The notes beneath the pieces are model-generated. The model saw only the letters and a list, made by a program, of their open reading frames with translations, was not told where the DNA came from and made no database searches. From positions 1-52,342 of the forward strand of contig NZ_WHNY01000039.1 of NCBI RefSeq assembly GCF_013141695.1: DNA of 52,342 nt, written 5' to 3'. This stretch comes from Paenibacillus plantarum (GTDB taxonomy: Bacteria; Bacillota; Bacilli; Paenibacillales; NBRC-103111). A program made the position numbers and the translations under genes. Below are positions 16,661 to 23,345 of the stretch, in pieces (the stretch's first letter is position 1; every line of letters starts with the position of its first letter).

Positions 16661-17431
16661 TTAGAAACGGTAAGTCCTTCGATACGTCGAGGGGCTTATT
16701 TTTATTTTGCTTTTAAACATGCGGCTCATATAAAAAGCGTTCTGATACCCGCACTGCTCAGCGATGTCCTCGAGCGTCAGATCGGTGTCGACAAGTAAGG
16801 CGCGTGCCTTTTGAAGCCGAAGTGTGGTGGCATAAGCAATGGGAGAAAGCTTGTACACCTGTTGAAAACGCCTCGTTAACTGTGAAGCGCTGAGGCCAAG
16901 CTCCTTCGCGAGGTCTTGCAATTGAAAGTGAGCTCCGAACGCATGCTGCTCGATATAAGCTAGAGCACGGTAGGTAATCGGGTCTGTTTTGTCCTGCTGG
17001 TAGGAAGGGATATAGTCTTGTTCTTTCTCAATTTGAAATAGAAGATCCGCGATTAAGTGGTTTGCGTAGGCTCTGTTTTTATCTGAAGGCTCATCGGATA
17101 GTTGTCGCAAATAAGTGAAGGTAGATGTTAAACGCTGAATATCTCGGATCATAATTTTGCCATGGGGATACGTGTGCTCTGAACTGAATTCTATGAAAAT
17201 AAAGGAGAAAGGCAACGTTACTTTACGTTTTAACAACGTGTCTGGTGGGCAAATGACAAGCTCTCCAACCGACACATCTTGGAAATCTTGTTCAGCGTTG
17301 GTGCTTAAGTTGTAAGAGAATCCGCCCGATTGTGGGGCAAGCAGGACCCAGTCCTTATACATATCTTCTTCCATCATAAAGCTATCCCTAATTCCGCTGC
17401 AATAGTATCGAATCATTTGGATAGGTGGCAT
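16661..17431 (-). CDS. AraC-family transcriptional regulator
   Basis: Cytoplasmic regulator of 256 residues with an N-terminal cupin-like sensing domain (~10-110) and a C-terminal double helix-turn-helix (~155-256) containing QLQDLAKELGLSASQLTRRF and the second helix signature EDIAEQCGYQNAFYMSRMFK. The ATG has AAAGGTG eight bases upstream. It is transcribed away from the PhyH-type oxygenase gene, sharing a 143-bp intergenic region, which makes that gene its most likely target. Its 3' end overlaps the terminator of the TolB-like gene. Confidence 0.92.
   Translation of the reverse strand: MPPIQMIRYYCSGIRDSFMMEEDMYKDWVLLAPQSGGFSYNLSTNAEQDFQDVSVGELVICPPDTLLKRKVTLPFSFIFIEFSSEHTYPHGKIMIRDIQRLTSTFTYLRQLSDEPSDKNRAYANHLIADLLFQIEKEQDYIPSYQQDKTDPITYRALAYIEQHAFGAHFQLQDLAKELGLSASQLTRRFQQVYKLSPIAYATTLRLQKARALLVDTDLTLEDIAEQCGYQNAFYMSRMFKSKIKISPSTYRRTYRF
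16672..16709 (+). terminator. Terminator hairpin inside the 3' end of the convergent AraC gene
   Basis: An 11-bp stem AAGTCCTTCGA/TCGAGGGGCTT, loop TACG, then ATTTTTATTTTG. It follows the TolB-like gene by 22 bases but lies within the last codons of the convergent regulator gene, so the same DNA serves as coding sequence on one strand and terminator on the other. Confidence 0.7.
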
Positions 17432-17574
17432 CGTGTTTCACCTTTCATTGTGAAGAATCAAATGCAAAAAAGTATATGAAATATCATAAACCAGTGCATG
17501 TGCAATGTAAATAACTCGGAGTACTATTAGGTCATGGAAGCAAATACAAGCAACAAACAAAGGAGATTACACAC

Positions 17575-18342
17575 ATGAATAGAATTAACATTCTTACCAC
17601 AGAGCAGATCCAAAGCTATAACGAGAAAGGCTATCTCGTGCTGCGAAATGTGTTCAGCGAACAAGAGGCTATTGTGCTTCAAGCGGAATGTGACAAGCTC
17701 CTCACGCTAGAAGCGTACACAGCACCGAATAATGTTCGAGCAGGGCACAAAGGGTATGCAAACGGTGAAGTGAAAATAGAGCGTCTTGACCCGGTTCATG
17801 ATATTTCTGCGGTTTTTGCGGATTTGGTGAAGGATGAGCGGATTCTAACACCGCTTCGTGACATTTATTTGGATGAGCCGCAGCTGTTCAAAGATAAACT
17901 GATTTTTAAGTTGCCAGGGGCAAACGGCTACAGCATGCATCAGGATGCAGCATGGTGGCAAGGCTTCCCGATCCAGGGGCTGATCAGCGTGATGGTTGCG
18001 ATTGACGGAGCTACTGTTGTGAATGGTGGGCTGGAGTTGTTCCCAGGGTACCACGAGCGTCTTCGCTCAACGGCAGGGGAGCTGCGGAATATGAACGCGC
18101 AGGAAATCGCAGAAATCGACCCTAGTACGGGTGAAATCGTTGAGACGAAGCCGGGTGACGTCATTATTTTCCACTCTTTTACACCGCATCAAAGTGGAAC
18201 GAATACATCGGATAAAAGCCGCAAGCAGCTGTTCCTAACGTACGCACCAGCGAAGGATGGCGACCTGTATAAGGCGCATTACCAACACTACAAGCGCTAT
18301 GCTTTGAAGGGCAAGGATTTGAGTCAGTATTATTTCTTGTAG
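17575..18342 (+). CDS. PhyH-type Fe(II)/2-oxoglutarate-dependent dioxygenase
   Basis: Phytanoyl-CoA dioxygenase family protein of 255 residues, cytoplasmic. The iron ligands are visible: H122-x-D124 (YSMHQDAAWW) and the distal H205 (HSFTPHQSG), with R214/K215 (SRKQLF) positioned to hold 2-oxoglutarate. Bacterial members hydroxylate varied small molecules, so the substrate is not predictable; beside sugar catabolism genes, oxidation of a modified sugar or of an aglycone is possible. It is divergent from an AraC regulator and has an AAAGGAG ribosome binding site. Nothing downstream appears cotranscribed. Confidence 0.9.
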   Translation: MNRINILTTEQIQSYNEKGYLVLRNVFSEQEAIVLQAECDKLLTLEAYTAPNNVRAGHKGYANGEVKIERLDPVHDISAVFADLVKDERILTPLRDIYLDEPQLFKDKLIFKLPGANGYSMHQDAAWWQGFPIQGLISVMVAIDGATVVNGGLELFPGYHERLRSTAGELRNMNAQEIAEIDPSTGEIVETKPGDVIIFHSFTPHQSGTNTSDKSRKQLFLTYAPAKDGDLYKAHYQHYKRYALKGKDLSQYYFL

Positions 18343-18523
18343 GCGTTGAACTATTTGCACGTAAGCACATATAAGTAGGCCATCCACACGTACGGCGAAG
18401 CATGTAGGCAGATACACGTATGGATCGAAGCAAGTACGCCCTTCATTCGTACGGGATACAAATACGCACTTACAAGTGCGCACCCATACGAATGCAGACA
18501 TATGCCCTCACTCGCGCAATAGA

Positions 18524-18706
18524 TGGAAAAAGTACAGTTAATAATCAAAAATATCGCAGGTTTATCCATTTAAATGGAAAAGATACAGTTAATTCTCATG
18601 TTTGAGTGCGATCTCCGAGTTTCTGCCGATATTACATGTAGGTTTTCCAGTTATTTCGCAAAATCAGGTGAATGGTGCTGAATTAGCTACAGGAAATCCA
18701 GTTATT
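18524..18706 (+). repeat. Dispersed intergenic repeat, copy B
   Basis: It contains TGGAAAA-GTACAGTTAA-type units at 18524 and 18575 (period 51), the perfect palindrome CCATTTAAATGG at 18566-18577, and two CCAGTTATTT boxes separated by GCTGAATTAGCT. Copy C at 19.6 kb has the same order and the same 51-base period. Confidence 0.75.
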
Positions 18707-18766
18707 TATAAAAATTGTGTAGCGATGGTACCTGCTCAGTAGCCGCAGTATCTAAATAATCAGCAC

Positions 18767-18795
18767 TAGTCATTCACTAGAAATTCCCTTATAAT
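18767..18795 (+). promoter_or_regulatory. Promoter upstream of the nuclease-like gene
   Basis: TATAAT at 18790-18795 with TAGTCA 17 bases upstream (18767-18772). Transcription would start near 18802, just before a strong terminator-like hairpin. Confidence 0.6.
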
Positions 18796-18813
18796 GACAA
18801 ATAAGTGACGAAG

Positions 18814-18857
18814 AACGTCCCGTTCCATTCAATCGAGTGGATGCGGGGCGTTTTTCT
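18814..18857 (+). terminator. Leader terminator/attenuator hairpin
   Basis: A 17-bp stem (AACGTCCCGTTCCATTC paired with 18835-18852, several G-T pairs, one bulged T), loop AATC, then TTTTT. It lies between the promoter at 18767-18795 and the ribosome binding site (AGAGGGGG) of the next gene, so it should limit that gene's expression or end a ~55-nt leader RNA. Confidence 0.75.
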
Positions 18858-18881
18858 GTTTATCTAGAGGGGGATGAGAAA

Positions 18882-19556
18882 ATGAATGTTGTAGAAGAGC
18901 ATGAAACGTTTATTCGGACGCATTTGGACAATCGTAGTGGGGAGCGGCGCGGCAGATTAGAGAGAGGACATGGGCATGGGGAGGCGCTTTTTGCAAAACA
19001 AATTTGGTGGATTTTACGTGGTGACTTCGAACATCTTCACCCTGAATATGAGGTGCTCGATTGGCGCGGACGTTCCTACTTTGCGGATTTTGCGTGGTTG
19101 CCCGGCTTTGTGAAGCTGCTTATCGAAATAAAAGGCTACACTTCGCACGTTCGTGATCTGGATAGGCAGAAATTTTGCAATGAATTGAATCGCGAAACGT
19201 TTCTTCATGCGATGGGGTATCAAGTCATTTCCTTCGCTTATGATGATGTTGAGCAAAGGCCGGAGCTATGCATAGCCCTGCTGCGAATGGTGATGGCGAG
19301 ATATCAAGCGAGTTCAACACCAGTTCAGCGCGCCCACATGGCAGAAAAAGAAGTCCTTCGTCTCGCCGTTCAGCGTGCAGAGCCGATACGGCCGAAGGAT
19401 GTGGAGCAGCATTTTGATATTGACCATCGGACTGCGGTCATGATGCTTAAGAAGCTTTGCTCGAAAGGTATGCTCACGCCTGCCTATAGCGGAAAGGGGC
19501 AGCGTATCGTTAAGTATGCATTAGCCGGGAGTGGCTTGCTCGCGAACATAGATTAA
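18882..19556 (+). CDS. PD-(D/E)XK nuclease-like domain fused to a winged helix
   Basis: Soluble protein of 224 residues. The N-terminal part resembles DUF559/Vsr-like PD-(D/E)XK endonucleases: D69 (YFADFAW) followed by E82-x-K84 (LLIEIKGY), then RETFLHAMGYQVISFAYDDV, which resembles the conserved end of such folds. The C-terminal ~65 residues (PIRPKDVEQHFDIDHRTAV, MLKKLCSKGML) look like a winged helix-turn-helix. ATG at 18882 has AGAGGGGG eight bases upstream and is preferred over an in-frame ATG at 18837 that lies inside the leader hairpin. A repeat begins one base after the stop codon. The biological role is unknown; DNA repair, restriction or element maintenance are possible. Confidence 0.75.
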   Translation: MNVVEEHETFIRTHLDNRSGERRGRLERGHGHGEALFAKQIWWILRGDFEHLHPEYEVLDWRGRSYFADFAWLPGFVKLLIEIKGYTSHVRDLDRQKFCNELNRETFLHAMGYQVISFAYDDVEQRPELCIALLRMVMARYQASSTPVQRAHMAEKEVLRLAVQRAEPIRPKDVEQHFDIDHRTAVMMLKKLCSKGMLTPAYSGKGQRIVKYALAGSGLLANID

Positions 19557-19745
19557 TGGAAAACATACAGTTAATTTATCGAGAAATCATCAATTTATCC
19601 AATTAAATGGAAATTATGTAGTTAATTTCAGCGAATACGACTAGTTGTGCTAAAAAGGCAGAGAATAGATGGACATTTTCCATCTATTCTCAATAATCAG
19701 GCTAAAGTAGCTGAATTAGCTGTATGAAATCCAGTTACTTCGCAA
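19557..19745 (+). repeat. Dispersed intergenic repeat, copy C
   Basis: TGGAAAACATACAGTTAA begins directly after the stop codon of the nuclease-like gene, with a second unit 51 bases later (19608). The imperfect palindrome CCAATTAAATGG lies at 19599-19610, GCTGAATTAGCT near 19709 and a CCAGTTACTT box near 19730. A hairpin-forming AGAATAGATGGA/TCCATCTATTCT pair lies at 19662-19691. Confidence 0.75.
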
Positions 19746-19884
19746 ACTTGTTCAATCTAGCTAGTCACTCACCATCCGCCACGGCCCATCAGAACTCTAA
19801 ATAATCATCCACACCACCACGCCCACCAGATTTCCCCCTAGTAACGCCCCCTCGCCCCCCTCGCCAAACATGACTCCTCCACGA

Positions 19885-19929
19885 AAACAAAAACAGCCAC
19901 CCCAGGTCCCTAACCCCCTGGAGCAGCTG
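19885..19929 (-). terminator. Terminator of the SGNH/FAD oxidoreductase operon
   Basis: Read on the minus strand: a 13-bp stem with several G-T pairs (CAGCTGCTCCAGG with CCTGGGGTGGCTG), a ten-base loop, then TTTTTGTTTT. The adjoining 19757-19890 stretch holds no gene and is strikingly C-rich on the plus strand. Confidence 0.75.
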
Positions 19930-19941
19930 CTCCTATGCACA

Positions 19942-20574
19942 TCACAAACCTAACAAAAACGGTACAACCATATCAGCAATCCGCCGATGGCCAGCCTCAT
20001 TCGGATGCAGGCCATCCGAAGTGAAGTGAGGGAGCGTCAGCTTGTTTAATCCGCTTTCTGCATACAGATTAAGAACAGGCAACCCATACAGCAAACCAAT
20101 CTGCTTGATAGCCTCGACATAATCAATGAGGCGATGACCAGCAGCGTTGACATAGAAAATGTCATACTGATCTTTATCCCGCTGCAGCGGCGTCCACAAG
20201 CTCAAGCGGCACGTTGGATTTTTCGTCAAAATGTCCTCAATCAAAACGGCATACGCGCCGTGAAACGTAAACACGTCCTTACTCCCTAATTCCCCGATCG
20301 GCTTATCTAGTCGATAGTCATTCACACCAGCGAAAATGGTGACGCAATCCAAGGTAGTGTCGATTAACCGACCAACATGAGTCGTCGCACCATAGTCACG
20401 ATCGCCGCCGGCTGTCATGGGACAGCCGCTTTTGCCATAGTTGATCACACTCGCGAAGCCCAGTGCTTCCTGAACTAGCGGCTGATAGCCGCCAGCTTCG
20501 GTAATGCTATCTCCGAGGGTACCCCAGGTTTTTCCCGCCCATTTGTTAAGCAAGGTAGTGAGTCCCCTTTCCAT
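19942..20574 (-). CDS. SGNH/GDSL hydrolase, single domain
   Basis: Small cytoplasmic hydrolase (210 residues) with all SGNH blocks: GDSITEAGGY near residue 21 (nucleophile serine), a glycine in INYGKSGC, GVNDY with the oxyanion Asn, and DGLHPNEAGH with the Asp/His dyad. Likely an esterase or acetylhydrolase acting on a sugar. Its ATG shares one base with the upstream oxidoreductase stop (TAATG) and it lacks a strong ribosome binding site, so translation is probably coupled. It differs from the two-domain SGNH enzyme of the PL6 operon, so two different deacylation steps are likely in the region. Confidence 0.9.
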   Translation of the reverse strand: MERGLTTLLNKWAGKTWGTLGDSITEAGGYQPLVQEALGFASVINYGKSGCPMTAGGDRDYGATTHVGRLIDTTLDCVTIFAGVNDYRLDKPIGELGSKDVFTFHGAYAVLIEDILTKNPTCRLSLWTPLQRDKDQYDIFYVNAAGHRLIDYVEAIKQIGLLYGLPVLNLYAESGLNKLTLPHFTSDGLHPNEAGHRRIADMVVPFLLGL

Positions 20575-21986
20575 TAATTCTCGTTTTCATAATGAACAGC
20601 ACCGACAGCAACTTCAAGATCTGCAAACGCCAGTCCTGGATTATCTCCCAGGTAGGCACCTTGCTCGATCAATTTGCGCTGCAATTCTGGGATGGACACA
20701 TCACGGAAGCCAATATCCTTAACGCTCGCCATCGAAGCAGCAACTCCTGCCGCTTCACCCATAGCGAAGCAGTTCGGCATTACGCGAAGCGAACCTTGCA
20801 CGGGACGATCCGACGAAACCGAGCGTCCTGCGACGATGAGGTTTGATTTGCCTTGCGGAAGCATACAGCGATAAGGCACGCCGTGGGATTTCCCTTTTGG
20901 CAGATGCTTAATCGTCATTGTAGATCCGGCATTCGCCAAATGGATATCAATAAAATAGGAATTACGGGCAATATCGTCCTCGAAAGTACGCATCGAGAGG
21001 AAATCATCCACGACAAGGGTGTAGTCACCTTGAATGCGGCGAGTTTCGCGAATACCGATTTGATCGCCAGAATGGACAAGGAAAATGTTCTCAAAGCCAG
21101 GCACATACTTCTTCAAGAATCGAATTTGTGTATCAATCAACTGACGGCCTTCGATCGCGGCACGAGTTAAATCCTCTGCTTTTGTTCCGTCGATATTGAA
21201 TACATGGCCAAAATTAAAGCCAACTACGGAGTTCGAAATCCATGCCATTCCTGATACGCGTTTGCGCCCTTCTGGCAGTTCACCATTTTGCTGGGCTAAG
21301 GTCACGAGTTCTTCAAGTTGTGGATGTTGACCTGTCTCAGCGAGAAATTGACTGAAGCGCTCCTTATCTGCACCTGTCACGACATAGCACATCGTACCAG
21401 GCTGAAGCTCACCATTATCACCGCCAACTTGAAAAGGGACCCCAGCCAATGCCGCAAGATCCGCATCTCCGGATGCGTCAATGTACAGCTTCGCTTGCAC
21501 GACGGAACGGCCGGATTTATTGCTAATGACAAGACCGCTGATGCGATCCCCGTCAAGCAGCACTTGATCAGCAACGGTATGAAATAGCACTTGTGCGCCG
21601 CTAGCAAGTACTTCGGCATCATAGACGCGTTTGAGCGTTTCTACATCGATCGGAACCCAGTCCAGTAATTGTTCATACCGGTTTAGGAAATCCTCTCCAG
21701 CAGCATGCTTCATTTTTTCTAGCAAATCGAGGCCGATACCTCGAATAACAGGCTTCTCTCCATCGGTATACGGGCAAAATGCAGGTACAAGTGCAGCAGT
21801 TCCCATGCCGCCTAAATAGCCCCGTTGCTCTATTAGGAGCGTGCTGGCACCATTACGCGCAGCTGCAATTGCAGCTGCAATACCTGTAGCACCACCACCA
21901 ACAACGACGACATCCGGGGTGTGACTGACAGTTAGCTTTTGAGCAGGTATGGTTACGGTTAAGTTGTTAGTAGATGAGTTAGTCAT
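20574..21986 (-). CDS. FAD-dependent oxidoreductase (FAD_oxidored family), paralogue 1
   Basis: Flavoprotein of 470 residues with the dinucleotide-binding motif VVVGGGATGIAAAIAAARNG near residues 26-45, followed by GGMGTAALVPAF, and a second FAD contact near the C-terminus (NLIVAGRSVSSDRP, ...CFAMGEAAGVAA). This is the PF12831 pattern. The substrate is unknown; members near glycan genes probably oxidise sugars or sugar derivatives. The ATG has GGAGGAA upstream. Divergent from a LacI-type regulator and translationally coupled to an SGNH hydrolase. Paralogues with the same motifs lie at 27.9 and 36.7 kb. Confidence 0.88.
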   Translation of the reverse strand: MTNSSTNNLTVTIPAQKLTVSHTPDVVVVGGGATGIAAAIAAARNGASTLLIEQRGYLGGMGTAALVPAFCPYTDGEKPVIRGIGLDLLEKMKHAAGEDFLNRYEQLLDWVPIDVETLKRVYDAEVLASGAQVLFHTVADQVLLDGDRISGLVISNKSGRSVVQAKLYIDASGDADLAALAGVPFQVGGDNGELQPGTMCYVVTGADKERFSQFLAETGQHPQLEELVTLAQQNGELPEGRKRVSGMAWISNSVVGFNFGHVFNIDGTKAEDLTRAAIEGRQLIDTQIRFLKKYVPGFENIFLVHSGDQIGIRETRRIQGDYTLVVDDFLSMRTFEDDIARNSYFIDIHLANAGSTMTIKHLPKGKSHGVPYRCMLPQGKSNLIVAGRSVSSDRPVQGSLRVMPNCFAMGEAAGVAASMASVKDIGFRDVSIPELQRKLIEQGAYLGDNPGLAFADLEVAVGAVHYENEN

Positions 21987-22013
21987 TCGAATTTTCCTCC
22001 TAATGGGTGGACA

Positions 22014-22036
22014 TTAGCCAATCCAAGCTTGGCTAA
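22014..22036. promoter_or_regulatory. Inverted repeat in the oxidoreductase leader
   Basis: TTAGCCAA and TTGGCTAA separated by seven bases, containing the inner palindrome CCAAGCTTGG. It lies between the start codon of the divergent FAD oxidoreductase gene and a minus-strand TATAAT (22074-22079). A candidate operator for the adjacent LacI-type regulator, or an mRNA leader hairpin. Confidence 0.45.
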
Positions 22037-22210
22037 GCTTTTACGTTTTCTAATGTTGATCGTCTTTGTTTTCATTATAGATCGCTGTAACGAAGGAACT
22101 AGTTTAATTTTTGTTTCATCCAAAAAGTAAGCGTGATATAGTGGACATGAAATCAAAAGTGTCTATTATGTAATTTTTCATAAACAAAGTCTTGGAGGTA
22201 CAATAACCCC

Positions 22211-23254
22211 ATGCCAACCCGCAAAGCAGTCACAATGAAAACAATCGCCATCGAGCTTGGCTTAACGGTACAAACCGTGAATAAAGCGCTGAAGGGCAAG
22301 CATGGCATGTCAGAGGCGACCCGCCAACTCATTGTCCAAACCGCCGAGAAGCTCGGCTATTACACAATGGACCAGATCCGCAGTTTGAGACTGGATCATA
22401 TCGCGCCTTACCCGAATGAGCGCCTGCGTTTTCTGCTTGTTCAGACTGCGGAATCTGTGTCGTATAATCGCCTGCTGCTGCAAGGGTTGCAAGACAGATT
22501 CTTCTCCTTCGGGCATCGCATTGAGCTGCTTATGCTGCCGCAGCGCTTAAAGCAAGACAAAATGGCAGTTTGGCTAGAGGAAGCAGGAGTCCTATTTGCG
22601 GACGGTATATTCATTGCGCCGAGCATTCTGCCCCAAGACTGGGAAACGGTGTTATTTGATCTTCCCATGCCCCGAATTCTGCTAAGCTTTCCACCATCCG
22701 GTGTCAAAATTGACAGCGTGATTTGGGATGTGTACGAAGCGACTTGCCAGGCTGTGGCCTATCTGCGAAGTCAAGGGCACGAACGCATTATGTATGTGGG
22801 TGACATCCAAATGCAGCGAGGATCTATTCTGCGTTGGCAGGCGTTTGGCTATGCGATGCAAGCTTCTGGCATCACGATTGTGCCTTCCGAGCATTGCATC
22901 GGCCACCGCGACACCAACTTAGAGTGGTATAATGAACTCCTCCACCAAATACAACAACAACAGCCAACTGCCATCATTTGCGGCATCGATCATGAGGTAC
23001 CTGTGGTTTATGAAACCTGCAAGGCGCTTCAGCTTCGAATCCCAGATGACATCTCCTTAGTCGGCTTCCTCAATGAACAACCCGAAATATTGCCGGAATT
23101 TACACGTCCGCTTCTTCCGATCTCACAAACCGGGTATCGTGCTGCGGACCGAATGTTGTGGCGGATTGCCAATCCGACACTGCCTTTTGAACATATTCGC
23201 ATTCAAGGGGAATTCCATATTGGGCTTACAACAGCCCTCCTATCATCACCTTAA
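22211..23254 (+). CDS. LacI-family transcriptional regulator
   Basis: DNA-binding regulator of 347 residues. The N-terminal helix-turn-helix is MKTIAIELGLTVQTVNKAL (starting at residue 9), with VNKAL in place of the usual VSxAL, followed by the hinge-helix region (ATRQLIVQTAEKLGY). A periplasmic-binding-protein-like effector domain covers ~70-345 (SVIWDVYEATCQAVAYLRSQGHERIMYVG is typical in order). It is divergent from the FAD oxidoreductase/SGNH pair, the likely targets. The ribosome binding site is TTGGAGGT. Confidence 0.92.
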   Translation: MPTRKAVTMKTIAIELGLTVQTVNKALKGKHGMSEATRQLIVQTAEKLGYYTMDQIRSLRLDHIAPYPNERLRFLLVQTAESVSYNRLLLQGLQDRFFSFGHRIELLMLPQRLKQDKMAVWLEEAGVLFADGIFIAPSILPQDWETVLFDLPMPRILLSFPPSGVKIDSVIWDVYEATCQAVAYLRSQGHERIMYVGDIQMQRGSILRWQAFGYAMQASGITIVPSEHCIGHRDTNLEWYNELLHQIQQQQPTAIICGIDHEVPVVYETCKALQLRIPDDISLVGFLNEQPEILPEFTRPLLPISQTGYRAADRMLWRIANPTLPFEHIRIQGEFHIGLTTALLSSP

Positions 23255-23260
23255 GATCGC

Positions 23261-23312
23261 ACCAGAAATCATAAGATCCTCCTATGTCTCATGGCTTTGT
23301 CCAAGTTATAAT
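23261..23312 (+). promoter_or_regulatory. Promoter of two-component system 2 with 18-nt upstream motif
   Basis: TATAAT at 23307-23312 has no recognisable -35 box. ACCAGAAATCATAAGATC at 23261-23278 begins 46 bases upstream of the -10; the same motif (14 of 18 identical) begins 47 bases upstream of the importer 2 -10 box. Likely an activator site, probably for the regulator encoded here. Confidence 0.6.
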
Positions 23313-23345
23313 GAAGAGAACTGCTACTAGGGAGGCCGACACTAG

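Larger units (their letters stand above)
18343..18881 (+). other. Non-coding region with odd composition, repeat copy B and a leader hairpin
   Basis: 18343-18515 is rich in irregularly repeated TACG/CATACG/GTACG words and is open in several frames on both strands, but none has a plausible start signal or protein-like composition. 18519-18714 is a dispersed repeat. 18767-18857 holds a promoter and hairpin described separately. Confidence 0.6.

Noticed and set aside
18235..18605. Several overlapping open frames on both strands after the PhyH gene
   Set aside because: They arise from the TACG-rich composition; no start signals, and residue composition (Cys, Tyr, Arg runs) is not protein-like.
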